The notes under the pieces are model-generated. The model was not told the origin of the DNA. It searched no databases and was given only the letters and a program-made list of their open reading frames with translations. 64,000 nucleotides of DNA, from the NCBI GenBank assembly GCA_015075325.1, contig JABTUP010000003.1, forward strand, positions 124,001 through 188,000, in the 5' to 3' direction. The translations under genes and the position numbers were made by a program. This DNA comes from Flavobacteriales bacterium (GTDB lineage: Bacteria > Bacteroidota > Bacteroidia > Flavobacteriales_E > Vicingaceae). Shown here piece after piece: positions 7,690 to 15,621 of the stretch; the stretch's first letter is position 1, and every line of letters starts with the position of its first letter.

Positions 7690-10218
7690 TTAAAAAGAAA
7701 AGCTCACCATTGCAAAGTATGTTCTACCGTACATGTAGCCCACTTTTGGTGGAAATCTGTCAATGTTTTGTTTATCGTAACGCAATTGTTCAAAGCCACC
7801 AGTTGCGTAGTCTTTTTTATCTAATACATTGTTTACGTTTATGTTTATTCTTACAAAATATTTTCTTTTAATACGCCATGATTTTCCTCCAAACACATTA
7901 ATGGTATAACCATCGTCTAATTTGGTTTGTTCTAAAAGTTTTTCTACTTGAGGGTCGGTACTAACAAAGCCAGCTAAAGCTTCTTCAGTTCTTCTATCAG
8001 GATTTGCTTCCAAATAAGCATCCATAAAATAATTGAAATTAGCTCCAGCAAACCAAAATTTAGGTGAGCTGTATTTAAGACCTAGAGATGCAGCTGTTTG
8101 AGGCATTCCGCCAATTTTATAGTTTTCGAAGTACACAATTTTGTTTTCTGCTAAAAGTTTGGTTGAGTTGTCTTGAGAAATGGTAACAACTGGTCGTGAA
8201 TTGTATATGTAATCGCCCATGGTAAAAGCACCAGTAGCTTCAATGGTTGGGGTAATGTTAACTTCCGCACCCAATTCAATTCCTGTAAACAATTGGTCAA
8301 CACCTGTCATCATGTAATTGATAAAGGTATTGTATTCATCATTAAAAAAGCTTCTCGACCAAGTTTTGTCTTTTATGGAAGTATAGAAACCTGTTAAACG
8401 AGTTTTAACCTTTGGATAACGAACCATGTAGCTGATATCTCCTGTTGTATTAATTTCACTTTTTAGGTTGTCAACTATCTGGTTTCTGGTTCTTGGCGAA
8501 ACAAATGCATCTCTTGAGTTTGGAGCTACTGTTAAAAAAGCTAGGTTAATACCCACTAAATGACGACCTGTAATTTTGTATATTAAACCAGTTTTAATTC
8601 CATAATTAAGAAACGATTTTTTTTCAGAATCACCTTTTGAATTATCTTGAAACAAACCATTTTTAACATTTCCTGTTCTCCAAAAACTTGTATTAGAAAT
8701 AGTTAATCCAACATACCAATCAATTTTTTCGGTTTTACCTTCTGCTTGAGCAAAACTGTTAATTGTGTTAATGTTGATGTCGTAATCGTATCCAAATTTA
8801 TCGCCAACTTTAACAATTCTATTCGGAACTTCAACATTAGATTGTGCTGCTGTTTCATCAGCAAAGTCGCGTTCAGCAAAACGGTCAACATCTACCCAAT
8901 AATCGGCTCCCAACAAATCATTCATTACTTTAAAGTTCATGCTTTTATAAAAGCTTCCGTTTAAACCACCCGACAACATTATTTTTTCATTCAACTGGTG
9001 TGTAAAAGTTGAGTTAAATCCGTATTGGCTATGGTCAGTTCGGTATTCTTCGATAATATACTTTGCTCTGTTTCCGGTTACTGTATTGCCTTTTACTCCA
9101 TTTGCATCAACTACACTGTGTAAGTTTTTGCTGTTAGCAAAATACATTTGGTCGAAATTGAGTTGTTGTGTATTTACATCAGTTTGCCAAAGTTGGGTGT
9201 ATAACTCATAAAGTGCTTCATCGCCAGGATTACTATAATAGCTTGGCAAGTTTCTGTAATAGTCAGGTCTTGGGTCGGCAGCATCATACCAATTTAAACG
9301 AGTTTGACCGCCTCGTCCAAAAGAATAGAATAACGAAGAGTTTATTGTTGTTTTATCATTTAAAGTAAAATAATGATTTAACATCATCATTGGTTTGTGA
9401 GTGTTTCTAATTCGGCTGTTTCTTTTTTCGCCTGCTTGATAACCCCAAAATGAGTTGTATTGATTATTTCCTGTTAAATCATAAGCTTCTTGTACAGAAA
9501 TACTTTGCCCTCCAGAAACTGTTGGAGAACCATAACCAACAAAACCTAAGCTATGTTTATCGTTAAACTTTTTTTCTACCGATAGAAAGTAACTTGCTCC
9601 TCTATAAAAAGTACCTTCAACATAACCTTCGTTGGCATATCTCATCGAACCAGAAACAGTAACTGCTAAATTATTTTCCATCATTCCTGTTGAAGTAGTA
9701 AACATTAAACGATGGTCGTAAGTTTGATTTGCTAATGCATAAGATATTTTAGTGCCTTTTCTTTGTGATGATGCCCTCGCATTAATGTTTGAATATCCAC
9801 CTATTCCACCAAAAGTAAGTTGAGAAGCTGATATTCCTGATTTTGATTCTTGGTATCGAGTAATGTCATTTAAACCTCCCCAATAAGCCCAAATTGCTCT
9901 ACCCATTTCGGGGTCGTTAAGTGTAACACCATTCATCATGGCAGTAAAATTATCTGAGTCGTAACCTCTAATTCTGAAACGAGCAACACCAAAGTTAAAT
10001 CCTGCAATAGATGTATAAACATCACGAGAGGATTGTAAAAGTCCAGAAACATCTTGGTTTTCTGATTCATCATCTAACTGTTCGATAGTGGTACTAAACT
10101 GTGGTACAAATCTTGTTAGGGTGTCGTCGTCGATGGCTTGTAGCGTATCAGATTGAGCAAAACTTTGATTGATAACAACAACACCTAAAACGACCAAAAA
10201 TAACTTTAAACTTTTCAT
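7690..10218 (-). CDS. TonB-dependent outer-membrane receptor
   Basis: An 842-residue receptor with signal peptide (to about 22, ending QSFAQ), a short extension, a plug domain at about 50-165 containing RIRGYDSDNFTAMMNGV and LNDITRYQESK, then a long 22-strand-type beta barrel rich in alternating aromatic residues, ending in YFAMVSFSF with the C-terminal Phe expected for Bam-dependent assembly. It lacks the long N-terminal carboxypeptidase-like domain of SusC proteins and no SusD homologue is adjacent. Ligands of such receptors cannot be read from sequence; the two secreted nuclease-fold enzymes encoded divergently point to nucleic acid fragments, nucleotides or another phosphodiester product. 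Confidence 0.9.
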   Translation of the reverse strand: MKSLKLFLVVLGVVVINQSFAQSDTLQAIDDDTLTRFVPQFSTTIEQLDDESENQDVSGLLQSSRDVYTSIAGFNFGVARFRIRGYDSDNFTAMMNGVTLNDPEMGRAIWAYWGGLNDITRYQESKSGISASQLTFGGIGGYSNINARASSQRKGTKISYALANQTYDHRLMFTTSTGMMENNLAVTVSGSMRYANEGYVEGTFYRGASYFLSVEKKFNDKHSLGFVGYGSPTVSGGQSISVQEAYDLTGNNQYNSFWGYQAGEKRNSRIRNTHKPMMMLNHYFTLNDKTTINSSLFYSFGRGGQTRLNWYDAADPRPDYYRNLPSYYSNPGDEALYELYTQLWQTDVNTQQLNFDQMYFANSKNLHSVVDANGVKGNTVTGNRAKYIIEEYRTDHSQYGFNSTFTHQLNEKIMLSGGLNGSFYKSMNFKVMNDLLGADYWVDVDRFAERDFADETAAQSNVEVPNRIVKVGDKFGYDYDININTINSFAQAEGKTEKIDWYVGLTISNTSFWRTGNVKNGLFQDNSKGDSEKKSFLNYGIKTGLIYKITGRHLVGINLAFLTVAPNSRDAFVSPRTRNQIVDNLKSEINTTGDISYMVRYPKVKTRLTGFYTSIKDKTWSRSFFNDEYNTFINYMMTGVDQLFTGIELGAEVNITPTIEATGAFTMGDYIYNSRPVVTISQDNSTKLLAENKIVYFENYKIGGMPQTAASLGLKYSSPKFWFAGANFNYFMDAYLEANPDRRTEEALAGFVSTDPQVEKLLEQTKLDDGYTINVFGGKSWRIKRKYFVRININVNNVLDKKDYATGGFEQLRYDKQNIDRFPPKVGYMYGRTYFAMVSFSF

Positions 10219-10450
10219 TAACGAGTTAAGATTTTGAATGATTTAAAGCGGTTAGAAGTCTTATTGGAATGCTTCCTAGGGTGATCACTTTTTGTAAATT
10301 TTTTATATCGACAAAGGTAAATCAAATAAATTATAAATTATTCGTAATCATTAATTTGTTAATAATTTTTTAACACAACATTTACCTCAACACATTGATC
10401 AAAATAAAATTCCTAAACATAATTAATTAGCTTTGCCAAAAATTAGAATC

Positions 10451-11506
10451 ATGATTAATTTAACCAAAAACCTCCTATTACTTCTATTTGTAACAATTTC
10501 AGCTCAATTTGTTGCTCAAACAGATTCGACAAAACAATACCAAGTTACAGCTATTGGTTTTTACAATTTAGAAAATTTACACGACACTATTTTTGATGCC
10601 GACACCAACAAAATAATGCAGGATGACTATACTCCTGAAGGCGATAAAAAATGGAATACCGAAAAATACAAACACAAATTAGAAAATCTTTCAAAAGTAG
10701 TTGCTGAAATGGCAACAGAGGTTGTTCCTGATGGTTTGGCAATACTTGGTATAGCCGAAATTGAAAACAAAAATGTGGTGGAAGATTTGGTAAAAACAGA
10801 AAAATTAAAATCAAGAAACTATCAAATTGTTCACTACGAATCGCCTGATAAAAGAGGAATAGACGTTGGATTAATTTATAATCCAAATTACTTTAAATTA
10901 AAATCGAGTAAATCGTTTCCTTTAAAGATTGATGGTGATTCAACATTCTTTACCAGAGACCAATTACTTGTTAGTGGTTTGTTAAACGGTGAAATGATTC
11001 ATGTAATTGTTGCTCACTGGCCTTCGAGAAGTGGTGGCGAAAAAAAAAGTGCTCCAAAAAGAATTGCTGCCGCTAATTTAGGCAGAACAATAATCGATTC
11101 ATTATTAACTTACGATTCAACTGCTAAAATTATTTACATGGGCGATTTAAACGACGACCCAACAAATACGAGTGTAAAAAAACATTTAAAAACTGTTGAT
11201 AAACCAGAATTAGCAAAAGGTAGTGTGTTGTACAACCCCATGGAATCCTTTTACAAAAAAGGAATTGGAACATTAGCTTACCGCGATGTATGGAATCTAT
11301 TTGACCAGTTAATTGTTTCGTCGGCTTTAGTAGGAAAAGATTATTCTTCATTAAAGTTATACAATGCCAAAGTGTTTAATAAAAACTACTTAAAACAAAC
11401 CACAGGGCAATATGCTGGCTATCCACTTAGAACACACGCGGGCGGAGCTTATACAGGAGGATACAGCGACCATTTTCCGGTATATTTGTATTTAATTAAG
11501 GAATAA
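10451..11506 (+). CDS. secreted endonuclease/exonuclease/phosphatase family enzyme
   Basis: A 351-residue DNase I-fold enzyme. The ATG at 10451 is chosen over the TTG at 10433 because it gives a compact signal peptide (hydrophobic 8-19, VAQ at 21-23). Catalytic landmarks are in order: N39 in FYNLEN, E103 in IAEIEN, H189 in AHWPSR, the pair GDLND at 231-235, and D340-H341 in SDHFPVY. All active-site residues of the Mg-dependent phosphodiesterase fold are therefore present. There is no T9SS tail, so it may stay periplasmic. Known members cut DNA, RNA or phosphoinositides; substrate is not fixed here. It is divergent from the TonB receptor operon. A TAGCTTTG at 10428-10435 resembles a Bacteroidota -7 box, without a good -33 partner. 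Confidence 0.88.
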   Translation: MINLTKNLLLLLFVTISAQFVAQTDSTKQYQVTAIGFYNLENLHDTIFDADTNKIMQDDYTPEGDKKWNTEKYKHKLENLSKVVAEMATEVVPDGLAILGIAEIENKNVVEDLVKTEKLKSRNYQIVHYESPDKRGIDVGLIYNPNYFKLKSSKSFPLKIDGDSTFFTRDQLLVSGLLNGEMIHVIVAHWPSRSGGEKKSAPKRIAAANLGRTIIDSLLTYDSTAKIIYMGDLNDDPTNTSVKKHLKTVDKPELAKGSVLYNPMESFYKKGIGTLAYRDVWNLFDQLIVSSALVGKDYSSLKLYNAKVFNKNYLKQTTGQYAGYPLRTHAGGAYTGGYSDHFPVYLYLIKE

Positions 11507-11590
11507 AGAGATTTGAGGATTTGAAAATGAAACTAAATCCTAAAGACTAACTCCTTTAACGACTGATGCCTAACTCCTAACTCAAAAAAA

Positions 11591-12844
11591 ATGATGAATA
11601 AAGCACATAAAATATTTTTTCTTACGGTTGTTGTAACTTTAAACTTTGAACTTTTATCCTTTAACTGTTCAGCACAAGATACTATTTCTGTAATGTCTTA
11701 CAACATTTTAAACTACCCATTATCAAATTCTACAAAAGCCGATACATTAAAAGCCATCATAAAACATTCTCAGCCCGATATTTTTATGATAACGGAGTTA
11801 ACCAGTTCTACTGGAGTTTCATTAATTCTTAACAATGCTTTAAATGTTGATGGAATAACACATTATTCATCAGCGACATATGTAAATGGACCTGATACCG
11901 ACAACATGTTGTTTTATAACAGCCAAAAATTCGGATTAAAATCTCAAAACGAAATACCTACCGTTTTACGAAACATTAGCGAATATGTATTGTATTACAA
12001 ATCGCCCAATTTAGCTACAACGCTAGATACCACTTTTATACACTGCTATATGGCACACTTAAAAGCAAGTAATACTCCTGCCGATTCTATTCAAAGAAAC
12101 CAAGAAGCAGTTACGTTTAAAAACTATTTAGACAACAAAAATCAACCTGTAAAAAACATAATTTTAGGTGGCGATTTTAATGTTTATACCAGCAACGAAG
12201 CTGCTTACAACACCATTTTAAATGGAGGCTCTGTTTCGCTAAAAGACCCCATTAATACACCTGGAAATTGGCAGGCAAACAGTTCATTTTCAGCCGTTCA
12301 CACACAAAGTACCCGAACATCTATTTTGCCCGATGGAGGCTCAACCGGTGGGTTAGACGATCGTTTTGATTTTATTTTTGTTGGCGATGATGTAATGCAA
12401 GGAACCAATAAATTAAAATACATTGCTGGAACGTATAAAGCTTTAGGCAACGATGGTCTTCATTATAACAAATCGTTGTTGGCTTCACCAACAAACACTA
12501 GCGTTCCGTTTAATGTTTTACAAGCATTGTATTACATGTCTGACCACCTACCAATTGTTATGAAAGCTTATATCGACGAAGCTGTTTCTGTTAATGAAAA
12601 TACTTCAAAAGAAAATTGGAGAGGTTATTTTTCGGACAATAAATTTGTGTTTAAGTCGGATAAAGTAGAGCAACAACTCAACGTTCAATTAATTGATATT
12701 TTAGGAAAACCAATACAAAAGAAATTATACCAAAACCAACATTCGTTTGAGTTTGATTACAACCACTTAACAAATGGTTTATATTTTGTAAAAGTTTGGA
12801 ACAACCAACAATTACTAAAAACATATCGAATAGTTAAGCAATAA
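11591..12844 (+). CDS. secreted endonuclease/exonuclease/phosphatase enzyme with T9SS type A tail
   Basis: A 417-residue exported enzyme. After a signal peptide (to about 29, FNCSAQ) comes a DNase I-fold domain with SYNILNYP, ITELTSSTG (catalytic Glu), CYMAHLKAS, GGDFNVY (Asp/Asn pair) and MSDHLPIVM (Asp-His). From about residue 345 a type A sorting domain follows, with LNVQLIDILGKP and LTNGLYFVKVW, so it should be displayed or released by T9SS. It lies 84 bp after the first enzyme gene, and the gap holds short reiterated words such as CTAACTCC. The two enzymes are only distantly similar, which suggests successive steps of degradation at the surface and in the periplasm. Confidence 0.87.
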   Translation: MMNKAHKIFFLTVVVTLNFELLSFNCSAQDTISVMSYNILNYPLSNSTKADTLKAIIKHSQPDIFMITELTSSTGVSLILNNALNVDGITHYSSATYVNGPDTDNMLFYNSQKFGLKSQNEIPTVLRNISEYVLYYKSPNLATTLDTTFIHCYMAHLKASNTPADSIQRNQEAVTFKNYLDNKNQPVKNIILGGDFNVYTSNEAAYNTILNGGSVSLKDPINTPGNWQANSSFSAVHTQSTRTSILPDGGSTGGLDDRFDFIFVGDDVMQGTNKLKYIAGTYKALGNDGLHYNKSLLASPTNTSVPFNVLQALYYMSDHLPIVMKAYIDEAVSVNENTSKENWRGYFSDNKFVFKSDKVEQQLNVQLIDILGKPIQKKLYQNQHSFEFDYNHLTNGLYFVKVWNNQQLLKTYRIVKQ

Positions 12845-12860
12845 AGATTAATTACTACTT

Positions 12861-14918
12861 CTACCTCAACAAACTAACACTACCCTTCAAACTCTCTTTT
12901 TCCCTGGTTAATTTGGTGTAAGTAATCACATAAAAGTATGTACCTTCGGGTACTTCTTTTCCTGTATTTGTAGTTCCGTCCCAAAGAACAAAAGCCCCCA
13001 ACCCCGAAGGGGAGCTAACCATCGCACTTACCAAACTTTGAACATCAAACTCGGAACTTTGAACCAACATACCCCAACGGTTAAAAATCTCTACCTCAAT
13101 TTTTTCTAACAAATGAGCACTTTGCACTTGCAATACAAAATTATCGTTGCTGCCATCGCCATTTGGGCTAAAAACATTAGGAACTATTAATACCAAACTA
13201 TCAGGAGCAGGAGCTATAACAATGGTTTTACACACCGTATCGCCACAAGTAACCATGTTGTTGTACGCAAACAAACAAACATCATAAGTTCCACCATTTT
13301 CAAAAGAGTGAGAAATGTTAAATGTTGAATGTTGTGCAATAGTATCTTGAGAACTGCCAACTGAAGATTGCTGACTGATTGTCCACTGAAAACTATTAGC
13401 ATTAACACTCCCATTTTGCGTATAAACCGTAAGCGGAGCAGTACCTAAAGGGTTAGGCTCGGGAAAAACCAAAGGCAAGGTATAAACACTAAAATTTACC
13501 GTAATATCGTTAATTTCAGCAACTACAAGCGTGTCGCTTTGCCATTGGCAGTTGTTACTGTCGGTAATGGTAATTTGGTAGTTTCCTGCTATTAAATTGT
13601 TGAATGTGGCTAGTTGCTGGTTACTGGTTGCTAATGTTTGTAAATTGGTAAGTGTATAAGTAAAAGGTGCTGTGCCTTTGGATATGTTACCTACAGCAAT
13701 ACTGCCATTGGCACTACCGCAGCGTTGTGGGCTTGTGGTTATCGTATCTGGTTTTGGTGTTGGGTTTACCCAAACTTTTACATGCTCTGTTTTTACACAA
13801 CCGCTATCGTTTTTTATGGTTACAATATACGTGGTGGTTTGGCTAGGTGTTGCCACAGGGTTAGCCAGCGTACTATCGTTAAAGGTACTAAATGCACTAA
13901 ACCAACTGTAAGTTGCCCCACCTGTGGCGTTTAGTTGTATGCTTTCTCCTGCACACACCGTATCTTGGTTGGTGGTGGCGGTGGTGGTAAAGGTGTCGCA
14001 AGGGGGGGAAGGAGTGTAGATCAAAAACCATGCATTATACCAATTTGTATTATCATTAACCCTCTGAGTTTTTATTCTGTAATTAAAAGAAGTAGCATTA
14101 TTAACAATATAACTATTTACATTTGCTAAACCATCAGTATTATTCATTAAACTGTCGGAGGTATCATCGTCCAACCCAAAGAGTTGATTGTTTTGGTAAT
14201 AAAAATGCCCTTTTACTGCTGCTCCTGACCATGAACTATTTACCGCATCACTACCTCCTATAACACCTAAAAAATTAGTATTGAAATAAACAAGCGAACC
14301 ATCATTAATCGAGGGACTTCCTATTCTATCAGAAAAAATAGAAAATCCAATAGGGTAGCTTGTATTAATTGGACTGATGTTATTCGCAAAATAACTAATA
14401 TCATCTCTGATTTCTTCATCATTTATTAACACAACAGCGTGATGAATAGGTAATATGTTGTTCTCGTACAAAACAACTATGTAAACAGCACTGTACCACC
14501 AACATGCTGAATTACCAATAATATTTGGTGGAATAGTTACATTATAATTTGTAATCAAAGGGTTTATATTGTTTGTTATGTCTAAAATATGTAAACCAAG
14601 TTTATGGCAAGTGGTGTTTCCATTTGCTCTTGGATATTCAATAAATGAATTAGAACTATCAATGACATAGTTAATTCCATTAATAGGAATTTGAATGGAA
14701 GGAGGAAATCCTTGCTTTTGAACCATTAACCAAGCTTTTCTTATAGTACTTCCAGGTTCAATATAAATATCAAAACTGCCACTGCCACTACCCATGCCAG
14801 TTGAGAAACCAGCACCAGTTGTCCCTCCCCTAAATGTTTCCTGATGAAAAATAACTTGACTATAGAAATTACAAGAAATTAATATACTAATAATAAATGT
14901 AGTAAGCTTAAATTTCAT
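12861..14918 (-). CDS. surface protein with PKD-like domain and T9SS type B sorting domain
   Basis: A 685-residue exported protein. The signal peptide ends near residue 20. Residues 21-300 form an unrecognised extracellular domain with an alanine/tyrosine core. Ig/PKD-like repeats follow (CAGESIQLNATGGATYSW, then CGSANGSIAV, then a PKD-like stretch ending TVCKTIVIAP). The gliding-motility-type B sorting domain closes it (VPNVFSPNGDGSNDNF to GSVSLLR). Inside that domain, FDVQSLVSAMVSSPSGLGAF separates RWGMLVQSS from LWDGT, where relatives are usually short; it is encoded by repeat DNA at 12991-13020. A C7 tract (G7 at 14002-14008) is also present. It starts 3 bp after the XRE regulator gene, so the two are cotranscribed. 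Confidence 0.85.
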   Translation of the reverse strand: MKFKLTTFIISILISCNFYSQVIFHQETFRGGTTGAGFSTGMGSGSGSFDIYIEPGSTIRKAWLMVQKQGFPPSIQIPINGINYVIDSSNSFIEYPRANGNTTCHKLGLHILDITNNINPLITNYNVTIPPNIIGNSACWWYSAVYIVVLYENNILPIHHAVVLINDEEIRDDISYFANNISPINTSYPIGFSIFSDRIGSPSINDGSLVYFNTNFLGVIGGSDAVNSSWSGAAVKGHFYYQNNQLFGLDDDTSDSLMNNTDGLANVNSYIVNNATSFNYRIKTQRVNDNTNWYNAWFLIYTPSPPCDTFTTTATTNQDTVCAGESIQLNATGGATYSWFSAFSTFNDSTLANPVATPSQTTTYIVTIKNDSGCVKTEHVKVWVNPTPKPDTITTSPQRCGSANGSIAVGNISKGTAPFTYTLTNLQTLATSNQQLATFNNLIAGNYQITITDSNNCQWQSDTLVVAEINDITVNFSVYTLPLVFPEPNPLGTAPLTVYTQNGSVNANSFQWTISQQSSVGSSQDTIAQHSTFNISHSFENGGTYDVCLFAYNNMVTCGDTVCKTIVIAPAPDSLVLIVPNVFSPNGDGSNDNFVLQVQSAHLLEKIEVEIFNRWGMLVQSSEFDVQSLVSAMVSSPSGLGAFVLWDGTTNTGKEVPEGTYFYVITYTKLTREKESLKGSVSLLR
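12991..13020. repeat. palindromic repeat inside the type B surface protein gene
   Basis: AGCCCCCAACCCCGAAGGGG then AGCT, with hairpin CCCC-GAA-GGGG. It resembles the GC-rich palindromic elements at 38257-38310 and 42681-42710, but here lies in an open reading frame and codes VSSPSGLGAF. It stands out in an otherwise AT-rich gene. Confidence 0.6.
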
Positions 14919-14921
14919 AAA

Positions 14922-15269
14922 TTATTTTTCTTTTTCAATTTTCCGTTTTACTGATATTATCTCCTCTTGAATATGAGATAAAATGTCGATAATATTACCA
15001 TTGTTGTTTTGAGTGCCAATACTTCCTGTTATGATTGAATTATTATTATTACATTGATTGAAAATATTTTTTGGATCAAAACTTAAAATAGTACTCAAAT
15101 CTGTTTCCAAAATTTCAGCAATTTGCTGTATTTTAGATAAAGTAACGTCAGTTTGTCCAGATTCTATCTTACTATAACCTCCAATACTCATGTTTAATCT
15201 TTCAGCAATATAACCTTGTGTTAAATTTTTAAGTTCTCGTATTTGTTTAATATTTTTTCCTACTTCCAT
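14922..15269 (-). CDS. XRE-family HTH transcriptional regulator
   Basis: A 115-residue protein. Residues 5-62 are a Cro/C1-type helix-turn-helix (IKQIRELKNLTQGYIAERLN, then SIGGYSKIESGQTDVTLSKI). A 25-residue Asn/Gly-rich linker follows (around NQCNNNNSIITGS), then an amphipathic C-terminal helix (about 92-115) that could dimerise. It is the first gene of a two-gene unit with the type B surface protein, only 3 bp apart, so it may control its own operon. An 8-bp inverted repeat AATATTTT/AAAATATT lies 28 bp upstream of the start. The same architecture is seen in regulators of unknown target in Bacteroidota. Confidence 0.85.
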   Translation of the reverse strand: MEVGKNIKQIRELKNLTQGYIAERLNMSIGGYSKIESGQTDVTLSKIQQIAEILETDLSTILSFDPKNIFNQCNNNNSIITGSIGTQNNNGNIIDILSHIQEEIISVKRKIEKEK

Positions 15270-15296
15270 AATTTTAAATTTATTTCCTCAAAGTTA

Positions 15297-15316
15297 AATA
15301 TTTTACTTAAAATATT
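15297..15316. promoter_or_regulatory. palindrome upstream of the XRE regulator
   Basis: AATATTTT (15297-15304), spacer ACTT, AAAATATT (15309-15316). A perfect 8-bp dyad 28 bp before the regulator start is where an autoregulatory operator would sit, but AT-rich dyads arise easily in this genome. Confidence 0.35.
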
Positions 15317-15621
15317 ATTTTTTACCGCGAATTAAATATTATTATTGCCGAATAACGGAAAATAGACATTTTCATTTTGTTTAGATGTAACAAAAATATA
15401 GATAAAATAATTAATGTATAATCAAAAATGAGTAGTTAATTACGATTAAATAACCGTTGGTTTATCACTGCTTATCATTTTCAAGTTAAAAGTAACCGTT
15501 AATAAATTAGTCATGAATTCAAACTATAAACCTAATACTTTTGTTCCATCACTCATCAAGGCACAAGATAAACACGATAAACTTACAAAAAAAAATACTA
15601 ACCTCTAAAAACTGACATATT
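15317..15621. other. intergenic region before the beta-helix protein gene
   Basis: With the palindrome above, the gene-free stretch is 352 bp and separates the leftward XRE regulator from the rightward 1254-residue surface protein, so both promoters must lie in it. I see no small gene, RNA or strong hairpin. AACCGTT occurs twice, at about 15450 and 15496, and could be a regulator half-site. No convincing TAnnTTTG/-33 pair stands out. Confidence 0.4.
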
